The notes: generated by a model not told the origin, from the letters alone. A DNA stretch of 64,000 bases from Locusta migratoria (GCA_026315105.1 CM048744.1:358857168-358921167), one strand, 5' to 3'; numbered from the stretch's first letter, positions 10,093 to 20,900 are shown. Numbers and translations: made by a program.

Positions 10093-12256
10093 TGTACATC
10101 AGAAAATTCCTCACATTGTCTGGTATAACTTAGTGAAATTTGCACGTTGATACAGTTACTAATTCTGGATTTTTGTATTATCTTAACTACTACTTTGATG
10201 TGTACAGAACTACAGATGACATACGGTGTCAAAAGAAATGGAAATGTTTGTAAGTGTTTACATAACTATGTATTGCTACTTTTCTGTAACTCACATACAA
10301 AAAATCAAAACATCATAAAACTAACTCAAATAGAAAATAATCACATTATGAAGATTACATGGGGGTTCCTTATTTGAAAGAAGCACCTTGTGAAATGCAC
10401 CTAACTTTCCCATAGTGTACCAAGCTAAAGTGCCATAATTTTGGTAACACTATTCTTCCTCTGGACTTAAGTGTTGCTTGGTTGGTTGTATTGACCAAAT
10501 GCAATGTACTTTTCCTTGTTCATGTGAACCTACATACTTTCAACTTCTGTGACTATCTGTTCCAGCCTGAGGTGTTGCTGAAGTCTGTTATTAACAGGAA
10601 ACTTTGATATTTTGCCCCTAATGTTCGTGGCACAGATTTTGTGGGTCTCCATGCAGATGTCTGATACTCCCCCAGATATTGCACACTATGCCAGACTTTC
10701 TATTTTCATGATATGAACTGTACAGTTTGTTTTTATAATGGCTTTTATTGCACATACCTGAGCCACGCACATTTTTCATTAGATAATATTGTCTTTGTAT
10801 TATTAATAATTTGTTCTTAAGAGTTGATGGTTGATTTCACGTCATGTTATATATCTGTTATTTGTGTTTTTAAGAGCAGAAAATACTATGTACCATATTA
10901 TGTTTTGTGTACGTAATTTAAATTTAATATCATTTGAGAACTGCTGTATATTAATAATTACTTTTGACTGATATTAATGTAAAGTTTTGTTAAAGTGGGG
11001 AAATGCAATGTACTGCATCGTTAGCTGACAGTGTTTAATGAATTAAAATAAACACAAAGTGATTAATTTTTTCAAACCCAGTGTAGCATTTCCCTGTCTA
11101 AGAATATTTCAGCTCAGCTTTTTAAAGCTCGTAACATTGTTAATAATGATACTGAACCTCTTTTGCACAACTAAATGACAGATCTCACAAAACTTCTTAT
11201 ATATATATATATATGTTCACAGTGGCACTTAAGTTTGGCGTGGGAGTGGCGCTAGTGATTGTAGCACACGTGGTACTTGTTAAAAAATGGAACTCTGGTC
11301 GGTATTTTACACTGTCAGCATGACAATTAAATGTACTAACATTGCACTGCATTTCCCAGCACTTTTTTTTCCAATAGCATAGACTAAGCTTGTGTTAGTA
11401 GATATCATAGTATTGTTCTAACAAAACACAGTTGAACAATAAGAATGTTTCTGTGAAAAGTATGCAAATACTTATTGTACTAGAATTGGTGCTTTATTTT
11501 GTATGCATAGAAACCTAAATGCAATGCATATTCCAGTCTGCGAGGAAACAGTGTTACATTCTTTTTTTGTAGCTGTCATATTAGCTATAACAAAAAAAAA
11601 AAAAAAAAAAAATTTCATGTGCGTTCCCACAGTAAAATCATTCAAAAGTACTGTTGGAAAACATATTTCAGGTTTATGTGTAAATAATGAGGTTTTGTGT
11701 GATAATCTTATTGTGCATACTGACACAAAAATTTATATTTCCTAACAACAAAATTGTGGTCTTGTGAGATCAGAAATTCAGACTGCACTCAGCATGTATG
11801 CCTGTTTGTAATGCATTTAATCTGCTAATTTGTTGGCTATAATACCTTTTTCTGCTTGTTTGTAATTTATATGGAGGAGAACTAAACACCATGTGAAAGA
11901 TAAGTTGTTGTTCTGATATTGAAATTTTGTTCTTAAATAATATATAGTTTAGTAAATTGTCTCTGCATTCATATTTAACTGAAGTAAGAAATTCTTAAGG
12001 AAGTGTGTAAGCTGTATCTGAAATGTAAGAAATATGTATTGGTGATATAGTCATCAGAAAGATGTAATTACAACTTAATCATTATCTTGTAATTGGAGGA
12101 GGGTTTGTTAAAGAAAGATTTCTTAGGAACATGAAATATTTATTAAATGGCAGTCTTAGTACTCACTGAATCTTGTTTCTACTGCTGAGTGTTCCATCAT
12201 TACAATGTATACAAATCTGCAATTATTTTATGGTAACGTCTATTTGGCTTTCTTAT
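10093..12256. other. Intron, no gene seen
   Basis: AT-rich intronic sequence with an (AT)n run near 11199-11213 and a poly(A) run of 20 at 11592-11611. No coding or RNA feature is supported. Confidence 0.45.
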
Positions 12257-12489
12257 TACACTCCTGGCCATTAAAATTGCTACACCGCGAAGATGATGTG
12301 CTACAGACGCGAAATGTAACCGACAGGAAGAAGATGCTGTGATATGTAAATGATTAGCTTTTCAGAGCAGTCACATAAGGTTGTCCCCGGTGGCGACACC
12401 TACAACGTGCTGACATGAGAAAAGTTTCCAACCGATTTCTCATACACAAACAGCGGTTGACCAGCATTGCCTGGTGAAACGTTGTTGTG

Positions 12490-12591
12490 ATGCTTTGTGT
12501 AAGGAGGAGAAATGCGTATTATCACGTTTCTGACTTTGATAAAAGGTTGAATTGTAGCCTATCGCGATTGAGGTTTATTGTATCTCGACAT
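12490..12591 (+). pseudogene. Tc1-like transposase, N-terminal fragment
   Basis: The frame starts MLCVRRRNAYYHVSDFDK, the helix-turn-helix entry of a Tc1-like transposase. An extra A in GATAAAAGG shifts the frame directly afterwards, and the LTR element interrupts the gene after TCTCGACAT. The remainder lies at 18564-19500. Confidence 0.7.
12587..12591. repeat. Target-site duplication GACAT, left copy
   Basis: GACAT stands directly before the left LTR and is repeated directly after the right LTR at 18564-18568. It restores the transposase reading across the junction. Confidence 0.85.
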
Positions 12592-13041
12592 TTTTGTGTC
12601 CCAACTTCGACGTCGCTTTTGTGTCCCAGCCTCGTCGTAGGTGTCGGTGGCCGAGTGGAACGAGACCGACACGCTGGTGCAGGTACGGAGGGGAGCAGCC
12701 AGAAACTATAAACACTCGAGAAAATTAGAAAGTGATATATTGCACAGAATGTAACAATACTTAACTTTTACATAGTACTGCAGAATGTTGATACATAGTT
12801 GTTAGAGGCCTGCCTAGTGCCTGTACAATAGCAAAGTCTTCACTGGTGCCTATCTGATTAAGAAGGTCCTAACTCGTTGCTATCTCCGTCCGAAGTGGCC
12901 GGTGTTCTTTCAGTGGTGGCCACGAGCGGGGTTGTCCCAGAGGGCGCTCGTGGCTGTCGTCGTGAGAACGCCGCGCCGTGCGTGCCTGGCGGCGCGCGGC
13001 GAAAGTAAGTGGCGCGCACTTTGTACTTGTGCGACACCACA
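12592..13041 (-). repeat. 3' LTR of the gypsy element
   Basis: This is 450 bases and, read on -, begins TGTGGTGTCGCAC and ends GGGACACAAAA. It contains the last 43 codons and stop of gag-pol. No clear TATA box was chosen. It is indistinguishable by eye from the other LTR. Confidence 0.9.
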
Positions 13042-16000
13042 CCCCTCCCCCCCAAACCGCCGCGCCGTCGTGGCATAGGGCTGAGGGCCACGGCGACGGC
13101 ACTGGGAGGAGGGCCTGGGCGGGGGCGTTACTGGTGGGACGGGCGTCGTAGCTGAGGCCGGGATCGAGACGCCGTCCGCGCCCCGGCATCTGCCTTGAGA
13201 TCCTCCAGGGAACCCGCCGAAACCTGGGGAAGGGCGCCCGCCCCCGCCCAGTGGGAGCAGGTCATCTTCTTCTGAGGTGCGTGGCCCAAGCTGGGGGGGC
13301 CCGCACGGTCCCGGAGTCCCTCTCGGTGACGCTGTCATCTGCGGCGGCGACAGCGGCGGCGACGACTGCATCGGAGGTGCGTCGACCTCCATGGGGACGA
13401 TCTCGTAGTCCGGGGATGAACGATGTGGCTGTGCCCCCTGGCGGTGAACTGGGTCTGGAATCAAGAAACCGGAGACAGGATCGCGCGGCCTGTGCAGGCG
13501 CAATTGGTTTGCGTGGCGCCGCAGCTCCGACCCTGTGGAAGAACGTACAATAAACATATTGCGACCAAGCACGCGCTGAATGGTGCCCGGCAACCATGTC
13601 TTCTTGTTTCCAGCAAACACCCTGTACAGCACCGGCGTGGAAACCTGAAAACGCGTAGCGCCATACAAACCGACTCGGTGCGTGGGAGGCTGCAGCAGGT
13701 GAAGGAGAGTGCGGTGACGGCGGCCGTGTAGCAGCTCGGCAGGAGACGGGCCGTCACGTGGCATGCACCGATACGTAGACAGGAAAATTTGAAGAGCTTG
13801 CTGCCTGGTGTGCTGACCTTTCATCTTCTCCATGTGTGACTTGAATGTTCGAACGAAACGTTCTGCTTCACCATTGGACTGAGGGTGAAAAGGTGCAGTG
13901 GTAATATGCTGAATGCCATTCACACGACAAAACTGTTGAAATTCCGCACTAACAAACTGAGGTCCATTGTCACTGACGATAGTTTCAGGCAAGCCTTCGA
14001 TGCAAAACACTGATGTTAAGGCACTGATTGTACTAGAAGCTGTCGTTGAGTTCATGGCAATCACAAAAGGAAACTTGCTGAAAGCGTCTACAACAATTAA
14101 CCATCGCGTATTCCAGAAAGGTCCGGCAAAGTCAATGTGTAAACGTTGCCATGGTCCCTTGGGGCGTGGCCAGTCTGAAAAACGTTGCGGAGGAGCCGCC
14201 TGATGCTCCGCACAAACAGTACACTGTGACGTCATGTTCTCTATCTGAGCGTCCATACCAACCCAGGTACAATGACGTCTGGCCAGTTGCTTTGTCCTAA
14301 CAATACCCCAATGTCCTTGATGCAGGAGGCGTAACACTTCTCGTTGCAGGGAACGAGGAACAATCACTCTTGCTTGGTCGTTGTCGGTATGCAACAACAG
14401 TACACCCTGACTTAAAGACAATGCATGACGTTGTGCAAAATAACGTCGAACCAGAGGCCGATCAATGTCTTTGGCTCTGGCAGGCCAACCAAAGCGAACA
14501 AAACGTGCTACCACACTTAGGTCTGCATCCGCAGCTGTTTCCTGTGCAACCCGACGAGAGTTCAAAGGAAAGTCTGCGACAGCGGAAGCATCTCTGGAGT
14601 CTATCTGACAACATGCCATTTCTGAAGAATCAAACGAAACATCCTGGCCAACCGGAAGTCGGGAAAGTGTGTCCGCGTTGGCGTGTTTAGTGGTAGGTCG
14701 GTACAAAATCTCATACTGATAATTAGACAATATCAAGGACCATCTCTGAAGCTTTTGTGCCGTTCGTGGCGGAATTGGCTTTGTGGGTGAGAACAACGAC
14801 GTGAGAGGCTTGTGGTCTGTCAACAAATAGAATTTCCTGCCATAGAGATAATGATGAAACTTTGCGACGCCGTAAATGATTGCTAAGGCCTCCTTTTCTA
14901 TCTGACTGTAATTCTGTTGCGTCGGCGTCAGTAGCTTGGATGCAAAGGCAATAGGACGATCGTGACATCCAATACGATGTGAGATTACAGCGCCTACACC
15001 GTACGACGAGGCGTCAACTGCTAGCACTACAGGCTTCTGTGGGTCAAAGGGAATCAAACATGCATCACTGAGTAGTGCAGACTTTAGTTTGTCAAAGGCA
15101 ACCTGACAATCTTTGGACCATACAAAAGGAACATTCTTCCTACGTAAGTGATGCAGTGGAGCTGCAATCTGAGAGGCATTGGGAATAAACCTGAAATAGT
15201 AGTTAAGCTTTCCCATTACTGCTTGCAATTCGTGCACATTCTTAGGAGGAGGCAAGTCTTTGATTGCTAGAAGATGTGACTGTAAGGGATGAATTCCTTG
15301 GGCATTAATCACATGGCCTAGGTACTCTATTTCAGTTTGAAAAAACGAACACTTTGCTTTATTGCAACGTAGACCTGCTGCAGTCAAAACTTTGAAAAGG
15401 CACTCCAGGTTTGCTAAATGTTCTTCAACTGTACGTCCGGATACCACAATATCATCTAAGTAGTTCGAACAACACGGTACAGAAACTGTCAGCTGTTCCA
15501 AAAAACGCTGAAAAATAGCGGGAGCGGAAGAACTGCCAAAGGGTAGGCGTTGAAATTGAAAAAGGCCCATGTGAGTATTAATGCCGAAGAACTTTTTGGA
15601 CTCGTCATCAAGTGGAATCTGTAAGTATGCCTCTGCTAAATCAATCTTGGAAAAGAAGCGAGACTGTCCTAATTTGTCCATCAGTTCCTCAGGTCTGGGC
15701 AGAGGGTAAGTGTCTACAATTGTTTGACTGTTCACTGTTGATTTGAAGTCCGCACAGAGACGAAGTTTTCCTGACGGCTTGGGTATAATTACTATAGGCG
15801 AGGCCCACTGACTCGCAGAAACAGGAGAAATCACCCCACTATCTTGCCAACGTTTAAGTTCTTCGGCAACTGTATCACGCAATGCGATAGGCACTGGTCT
15901 AGCTTTACGAAATTTTGGAACTGCAGATTCTTTTAAAGTCACATGTGCCACGAAGTCTTTTGCACAACCTAGTTCCGGCGAAAACAAGTCACTGTATTTG

Positions 16001-17892
16001 TCACACAATGCATTGATTTTATCCTGAGGCACTATTGACGAAATTTGAAGCACATCTCTTTGAATTGATAAACCAAACAAATCAAATGCATCTAGTCCAA
16101 AAATGTTCTGTGTCGATTTGGCCTGAAGAACTACAAAAGCAACTGTTTTTGTTACACCTTGAAAAGAGGCGGGCAGGCTACATGTTCCTAGCACGGGAAT
16201 ATTTGCACCTGTATAAGCTGTTAACACTTGTTGACACAGCGATAATTTTGGAGAACCCAGAAGTTCATAAGTATCTTTATTAATTAAGGTAACAGCGGAA
16301 CCAGTGTCGAGCTGAAATTGCACAGTCTTATTGTCAATGGAAAGATTCACAAACAGTTTTTGCTTGCGGCGCTCGACAGGGGCGCGAATGTGGGCAACGT
16401 CTGCTACGGTTTGTTTACTGCGCTTGCGCGGGTTGCGTGCGGTAGGAAGCGGCGCATACTCGGCACACAGCGGATTAACCACACTGTCACTAGATGACAC
16501 TACCGCCGGATCGGCGTCCGCGCAATGCGAGGCTACTGCACTAAAATTACTTTCAGTATCTACAACAAGTCTACTGTCACTAGCTACACAGTACTGGGCA
16601 CTATTACAAGGAGCAGTTGCAGAAGGCACTATTTTCACTACAGGAATGCACTGTTCATAGTCATTTTGCTTGTCCCGAACCCTTTTCCGTTGCACTGTTT
16701 TACGTGCTCGTCGGCGCTTGCTACGTGGTGCACTATATAGTTGTGCCATAGGCGCAGAACTACTTTCTTGAAATTGAGAACCAACTAAAGCACTGTTCAA
16801 TTCCACAGCCCGTATTACATTGACAGAATGAACTGTTCTCGCACTCCGCGAAGCACTGATTCTAACGTTACTGTTCTTTGAATTTTTAATTTGCATACAC
16901 ACAGACTGCACATGTCCCGATTTGCCACATTGATAACAGGTTGCGTTGCGACTTGGGCACTGTGCACGTTTGTGGCGAGACACACACTGGGGGCAAGATT
17001 TACGTACATTTTTCTGAAATAAGCGTTGGCGCCCGTTATGCAAATTACTGTTTCTAACACGACGGGGCGACCTTTGTGTCGCACTTTTACACTGGCTACT
17101 GTTTACTGTCCGTTCAGCACGGCCTGTATTATTGTAAGAATCACTAGTGCTACACCGAGAACTACGGCTAGGAAAACGTCCATTGCGGTGCACTGAATTT
17201 ACACTGTGGCTTTGCATTTCTACATCTGCTAAGTCAAAAGTATCATGCGCTTCTATAAGCTGCAGTACACTGTCTAATGAGGGGTCAGACTGTTTCAGAA
17301 TTGCTGCTCTAATTCTGGGGTCCTGAATATTCTGCGTAATCGCATCCCTCAACATCACGTCACTATACGAAAGTCCACAAGAGCAAGTAAATTTACATTG
17401 GCGGGTTAAGCCCTTCAATTCCGTAATCCACTCTTGGTGTGACTGCTGCGGTAATTTTTTAAGTCTGAAAAATCGGTATCGTGCAGCGGCTACAAGAACT
17501 TTTCTCTCATAATGAGCATTCAGTGCATCTACAATTTGTTCAAAGTCTACATCACGAGGAGATGCGAGAGGGAAAAGTTTTTGCAATAGTACGAAAGTCT
17601 GGGGGCCCACAATCGATAAGAAAAGGTTCTTCACTCTCTGACCTGTAATTTGATGAGCCGCGACGAGTTCTTGAAACTGCGCGAAATAGTCGCTCCATTC
17701 TTCCTCACGTTCGTTGTACTGGCGGAACGTCGGATGCGGTGCGGCGGCAGGTGTGGGCTGCTGATGTGACGACTGTTGTTGTTGGTGAGCAGCCTGTGTC
17801 GTCAACTGCGACACGGCCTGGAGAAGCTGGGTAATTTGCGCCGTCTGTAACTGAATAATTTCCATTAAGTTTGGGTTCGGGGTAGTGGCCAT
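12910..17892 (-). CDS. Gag-Pol polyprotein of a Ty3/gypsy retrotransposon
   Basis: One uninterrupted frame of 1,660 codons starts at the ATG 221 bases inside the 5' LTR and stops inside the 3' LTR. In order: a Gln-rich Gag start; a Gag core with FRQYNEREEEWSDYFAQF (about 56-73); a Cys-rich stretch and a CX2CX4HX4C zinc knuckle (C319, C322, H327, C332); the aspartic protease motif DTGS (529-532); reverse transcriptase with LRLCADF (710-716) and YLDD (811-814); RNase H with VLAVDAS (957-962) and TDHKPL (1025-1030); integrase with a His/Cys zinc region (H1191, H1194, C1224, C1227) and the D1254, D1308, E1344 triad with exact D-35-E spacing; and a C-terminal Pro-rich tail. All catalytic residues I could check are present. 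Gag and Pol share one frame, as in some mag-like/K02A2.6-like lineages; the lineage is tentative. The protein copies element RNA and integrates it. Confidence 0.93.
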   Translation of the reverse strand: MATTPNPNLMEIIQLQTAQITQLLQAVSQLTTQAAHQQQQSSHQQPTPAAAPHPTFRQYNEREEEWSDYFAQFQELVAAHQITGQRVKNLFLSIVGPQTFVLLQKLFPLASPRDVDFEQIVDALNAHYERKVLVAAARYRFFRLKKLPQQSHQEWITELKGLTRQCKFTCSCGLSYSDVMLRDAITQNIQDPRIRAAILKQSDPSLDSVLQLIEAHDTFDLADVEMQSHSVNSVHRNGRFPSRSSRCSTSDSYNNTGRAERTVNSSQCKSATQRSPRRVRNSNLHNGRQRLFQKNVRKSCPQCVSRHKRAQCPSRNATCYQCGKSGHVQSVCMQIKNSKNSNVRISASRSARTVHSVNVIRAVELNSALVGSQFQESSSAPMAQLYSAPRSKRRRARKTVQRKRVRDKQNDYEQCIPVVKIVPSATAPCNSAQYCVASDSRLVVDTESNFSAVASHCADADPAVVSSSDSVVNPLCAEYAPLPTARNPRKRSKQTVADVAHIRAPVERRKQKLFVNLSIDNKTVQFQLDTGSAVTLINKDTYELLGSPKLSLCQQVLTAYTGANIPVLGTCSLPASFQGVTKTVAFVVLQAKSTQNIFGLDAFDLFGLSIQRDVLQISSIVPQDKINALCDKYSDLFSPELGCAKDFVAHVTLKESAVPKFRKARPVPIALRDTVAEELKRWQDSGVISPVSASQWASPIVIIPKPSGKLRLCADFKSTVNSQTIVDTYPLPRPEELMDKLGQSRFFSKIDLAEAYLQIPLDDESKKFFGINTHMGLFQFQRLPFGSSSAPAIFQRFLEQLTVSVPCCSNYLDDIVVSGRTVEEHLANLECLFKVLTAAGLRCNKAKCSFFQTEIEYLGHVINAQGIHPLQSHLLAIKDLPPPKNVHELQAVMGKLNYYFRFIPNASQIAAPLHHLRRKNVPFVWSKDCQVAFDKLKSALLSDACLIPFDPQKPVVLAVDASSYGVGAVISHRIGCHDRPIAFASKLLTPTQQNYSQIEKEALAIIYGVAKFHHYLYGRKFYLLTDHKPLTSLFSPTKPIPPRTAQKLQRWSLILSNYQYEILYRPTTKHANADTLSRLPVGQDVSFDSSEMACCQIDSRDASAVADFPLNSRRVAQETAADADLSVVARFVRFGWPARAKDIDRPLVRRYFAQRHALSLSQGVLLLHTDNDQARVIVPRSLQREVLRLLHQGHWGIVRTKQLARRHCTWVGMDAQIENMTSQCTVCAEHQAAPPQRFSDWPRPKGPWQRLHIDFAGPFWNTRWLIVVDAFSKFPFVIAMNSTTASSTISALTSVFCIEGLPETIVSDNGPQFVSAEFQQFCRVNGIQHITTAPFHPQSNGEAERFVRTFKSHMEKMKGQHTRQQALQIFLSTYRCMPRDGPSPAELLHGRRHRTLLHLLQPPTHRVGLYGATRFQVSTPVLYRVFAGNKKTWLPGTIQRVLGRNMFIVRSSTGSELRRHANQLRLHRPRDPVSGFLIPDPVHRQGAQPHRSSPDYEIVPMEVDAPPMQSSPPLSPPQMTASPRGTPGPCGPPQLGPRTSEEDDLLPLGGGGRPSPGFGGFPGGSQGRCRGADGVSIPASATTPVPPVTPPPRPSSQCRRRGPQPYATTARRFGGEGCGVAQVQSARHLLSPRAARHARRGVLTTTATSALWDNPARGHH

Positions 17893-18113
17893 GATGACCG
17901 ATTAGGCGCCGCGCATACAAGTAACTTATAACAAAACACAAATGCAATATGAAAGGAGGGCTCGCTCTGCAACAAAAAGTCCACAAAACACGTAACAAAA
18001 TATCGTCCCCCAAAATTCTTATAATAAGGGTGGGTGGGCGGGAGCAATTTTTGCGTGCTCCGACTGCTGCTGTCTGGCTGCTGGTCCAAGGTTCTATCAC
18101 TCCTCGTCGCCAC

Positions 18114-18563
18114 TTTTGTGTCCCAACTTCGACGTCGCTTTTGTGTCCCAGCCTCGTCGTAGGTGTCGGTGGCCGAGTGGAACGAGACCGACACGCTGGT
18201 GCAGGTACGGAGGGGAGCAGCCAGAAACTATAAACACTCGAGAAAATTAGAAAGTGATATATTGCACAGAATGTAACAATACTTAACTTTTACATAGTAC
18301 TGCAGAATGTTGATACATAGTTGTTAGAGGCCTGCCTAGTGCCTGTACAATAGCAAAGTCTTCACTGGTGCCTATCTGATTAAGAAGGTCCTAACTCGTT
18401 GCTATCTCCGTCCGAAGTGGCCGGTGTTCTTTCAGTGGTGGCCACGAGCGGGGTTGTCCCAGAGGGCGCTCGTGGCTGTCGTCGTGAGAACGCCGCGCCG
18501 TGCGTGCCTGGCGGCGCGCGGCGAAAGTAAGTGGCGCGCACTTTGTACTTGTGCGACACCACA
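18114..18563 (-). repeat. 5' LTR of the gypsy element
   Basis: This is 450 bases and acts as the promoter-bearing LTR for - strand transcription. It is followed by GACAT (18564-18568). TATAAACACTCG near 18230 lies on the + strand and is not evidence of the - strand promoter. Confidence 0.9.
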
Positions 18564-19520
18564 GACATTGCTGCTCGTGTTGGTCACGATCCAATGACTG
18601 TTAGCAGAATATGGAAGCGGTGGATTCAGGAGGATAATACGGAACGACGTGCTGGATCCCAACGGCCTCGTATCACTAGCAGTCGAAATGACAGGCATCT
18701 TATCCGCATGGCTGTAATGGATTGTACAGCCAGGTCTCGATCCCTGAGTCAACAGAGGGGGACGTATGCAAGACAACAACCATCTGCATGAACAGTTTGA
18801 GGGCATTTGCAGCAGCATGGACTATCAGCTCAGAGACCATGACTACGGTTACCCTTGATGCTGCATCACAGACAGGAGCGCCTGCGTTGGTGTATGCAAC
18901 AACAAACATGGGTGCACGAATGGCAAAATGTCTTTTTTGAATCCAGGTCCTGTTTACTCATAATGGTGGTCGCTTTCGTGTTTGGCGACATCATGGTGAA
19001 CGCACATTGGAAGCGTGTATTCGTCATTGCCATACTGGCGTATCATCCGGTTTGATGGTATGGGGTGGCATTGGTTACACGTCTCGGTCACCTCTTGTTC
19101 GCATCGACGGCTCTTTGAACAGTGGCTATTACATTTCAGATGTGTCAAGACCCGTGGCGCTACCCTTTATTCAATCCCTGCCAAACCCTACATTTCATTA
19201 GGATAATGCACGACCGCATGTTACAGGTCCTGCACGGGCCTTTCTGGATACGAAAAACTTTAGACTGCTGCCCTGATCAGCACATTCTCCAGATCTCTCA
19301 CCAATTGAAACCGTCCGGTCAATGGTGGCCGAGCAACTGGCTCGTCACAATATGCCAGTCACTACTCTTGATGAACTGTGGTATTGAAATGAAGCTGAAG
19401 GGGCATCTCTACCTGAACATGCCATCCAAGCTTTGTTTGACTCAATGTCCAGGTGTATCAAGGCTGTTATTACGGCCAGATGTGGTTGTTCTGGGTACTT
19501 ATTTCTCAGGATCTATGCCC
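18564..19520 (+). pseudogene. Tc1-like transposase, remaining part, frameshifted
   Basis: Reading resumes with DIAARVGHDPMTVSRIWKRW, the second helix-turn-helix, and RRAGSQRPRITSS. Later blocks LHHRQERLRWCMQQQTWVHE, VWGGIGYTSRSPLVRIDG and the DNARPH region (here preceded by a stop, HQ to H-stop change near 19199) are spread over different frames. These are the recognisable DDE-region landmarks of Tc1-type transposases, which cut and paste the element. Several frameshifts and stops make it non-functional. Confidence 0.75.
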
Positions 19521-19801
19521 CCAAATTGCGTGAAAATGTAATCGCATGTCAGTTCTAGTATAATATATTTGTCCAATGAAGACCCGTTTATCATCTGCAT
19601 TTCTTCTTGGTGTAGCAATTTTAATGGCCTGTAGTGTATTTGAAGTGGAATATTGTTCATGGAAATAATGTGTAATTTTATGGTCGTGAGATATGTTTAT
19701 GTATAAATAAGAACTTTATAATGTACTAGTAATTTAACACAAAATAATGTGGATATCTTAATGTCATCTCTTTCTGCTTAAGATAATGTGTGATTTTACA
19801 G

Positions 19802-20020
19802 ATGAGAATCTTGCAGCACGCAATCCTTCAGATGATCTGCAAAGTGTACCGCAGGTTGAACAGCGTAAGATATCAGAACAGATTCCACAAATTCTTGTGG
19901 AACCAGAACCTGAAAAGGAATCTGAGGAAAGCAGTTATCTATCTAGTGAATATATAACTCGACGACAAACATTGTTGCCTGATGATTTAGTACAAAATTC
20001 GCCTCAAAGGGAATTGGAAG
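19802..20020 (+). CDS. ASPH: ASPH exon 2 of window (acidic linker)
   Basis: The acceptor TGTGATTTTACAG precedes the exon and a GTGAAT donor follows the codons for RELE. The exon is 219 bases, in phase 1 and out phase 1, so a skipped or retained copy keeps the frame. The translation begins DENLAARNPSDDLQ and ends DDLVQNSPQRELE, hydrophilic and rich in Glu, Gln and Ser, with an EPEPEKESEESS acidic patch. It contains no catalytic motif; I infer that it lengthens the flexible luminal linker of ASPH. It lies about 14.5 kb from the preceding exon, the intron being occupied by Penelope-like elements, a SINE and the Tc1/gypsy nest. The frame is open without a stop across the whole exon and the base composition is ordinary. 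A stand-alone gene starting at the in-frame upstream ATG is unlikely. Confidence 0.75.
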
Positions 20021-20208
20021 GTGAATGAGTTGTTAGTGGTGCTATTTTGTGGTTATTATTTTACTATCATGTTTTTTACAAACTTCTTTCTTCTGTCCAT
20101 AATCTTGTATGCCAAATTGGGCAAAGTTTTCTCCACTCTTTTAATCACAGTAAATTCACTTGACACATAGGTCACTTGCCTCTTAGGTTTAAGCTGTTAT
20201 TACCAGAT

Positions 20209-20433
20209 GCGACTACCTAGAGGGTTGATACAGTGGTTAGCACATTGGATTCACATTTGACAGGACAGCTATTTAAATTTCTGTCCGCCCATCCAGATTT
20301 AGATTGTCTGGGATATTCCTAAGTTGCTTGAGGCAAATGCTGGAAATATTCCTTTGAAAAAGCATGGTTGATTACCGTACACTTAGCCTTCCTTAATTTG
20401 AGCATGCTCGCTCTATTAATGTCCTTGTTGTTA
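20209..20433 (+). mobile_element. tRNA-derived SINE, diverged
   Basis: The sequence has an A-box-like GTGGTTAGCACATTGGA at about 20232, a decayed B-box (TATTTAAATTTCTG) and the body GTCCGCCCATCCAGATTTAG, AGGCAAATGCTGGAAATATT, CCTTTGAAAAAGCATGG. This block order matches a SINE family I remember from Orthoptera. A clear target duplication was not found. It lies about 190 bases after the ASPH exon at 20020. Confidence 0.65.
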
Positions 20434-20900
20434 CAGGATGTTTTCTTTCTTTCCTTCCTTCTTTTCTTTCTTCAGGGGTCGCTATGGATACTTTTGAATT
20501 TGGGGAGGAGTAGCTTTTCAAAAGTTGATTAGCCCACAAATAAAAATTTTTAGGAGAAGCAAAAAACGAATATGAGGCACAGTTGAGGAGTAAATTAGGA
20601 TTTGTCTATGAGAATTTATTAAGCGTCAAGAAGTTAGAAGAATGGAATGAGTGAGACAAATCTCACTTTTTATTTAAAGGCAGTGTTGCCAACAGAATTT
20701 TTGAAATCTGTGGAGTTTTCTTGTTTTACACAAGTCAAACAAAAAATTTTCTTTAAAGTCATCTTAACTCTTTATCTTCCTTTTCACAATGCCCTTCTGC
20801 CCCTTCCTAGATCCAGAGGAGTGGTCCCCTACATATGCGACTCCTTCCACAGTAGTCATATTTTTCAAGAACAGCAAGCTTCCATATAAACAAGATACTT
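20434..20900. other. Intron, no gene seen
   Basis: A CT-rich patch (20445-20475) and otherwise plain AT-rich sequence. An 80-codon frame at 20647-20889 shows no known domain and no splice context. Confidence 0.4.

Larger units (their letters stand above)
12592..18563 (-). mobile_element. Complete Ty3/gypsy LTR retrotransposon, recent insertion
   Basis: The element is 5,972 bases with two 450-base LTRs (12592-13041 and 18114-18563) that I could not distinguish by eye, and a 5-base GACAT duplication. It is read on the - strand. Next to the 5' LTR (right side) is TGGCGACGAGGAG (complement of 18100-18112), starting with TGG like primer-binding sites in mdg1/412-type elements. Next to the 3' LTR (left side) is a purine run, the complement of CCCCTCCCCCCC at 13042-13053. 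One 1,660-codon gag-pol frame fills the interior and no env frame is present. Matching LTRs and the open frame mean a young, possibly competent copy. It sits antisense in an ASPH intron. Confidence 0.92.
12259..19636 (+). mobile_element. Tc1-like DNA transposon split by an LTR retrotransposon
   Basis: The left end CACTCCTGGCCATTAAAATT (12259) and right end AATTTTAATGGCCTGTAGTG (ending 19636) are inverted copies followed inward by GCTACACC/GGTGTAGC. TA dinucleotides flank both ends (12257-12258 and 19637-19638), as expected for Tc1/mariner integration. The transposon sequence runs 12259-12591 and resumes at 18564, so its own length is about 1.4 kb. This matches a Tc1-like family I remember as common in Schistocerca. 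The coding part is degraded, so the copy was dead or dying before the LTR element arrived or decayed afterwards. Confidence 0.85.

Noticed and set aside
13251..13757. GC-rich frames of about 100 codons on both strands
   Set aside because: They overlap the Pro-rich C-terminal part of the gypsy gag-pol frame and are shadows.
12592..18563. Endogenous retrovirus with an envelope gene
   Set aside because: No frame for an envelope protein exists between the integrase and the 3' LTR; the gag-pol frame itself ends inside the LTR.
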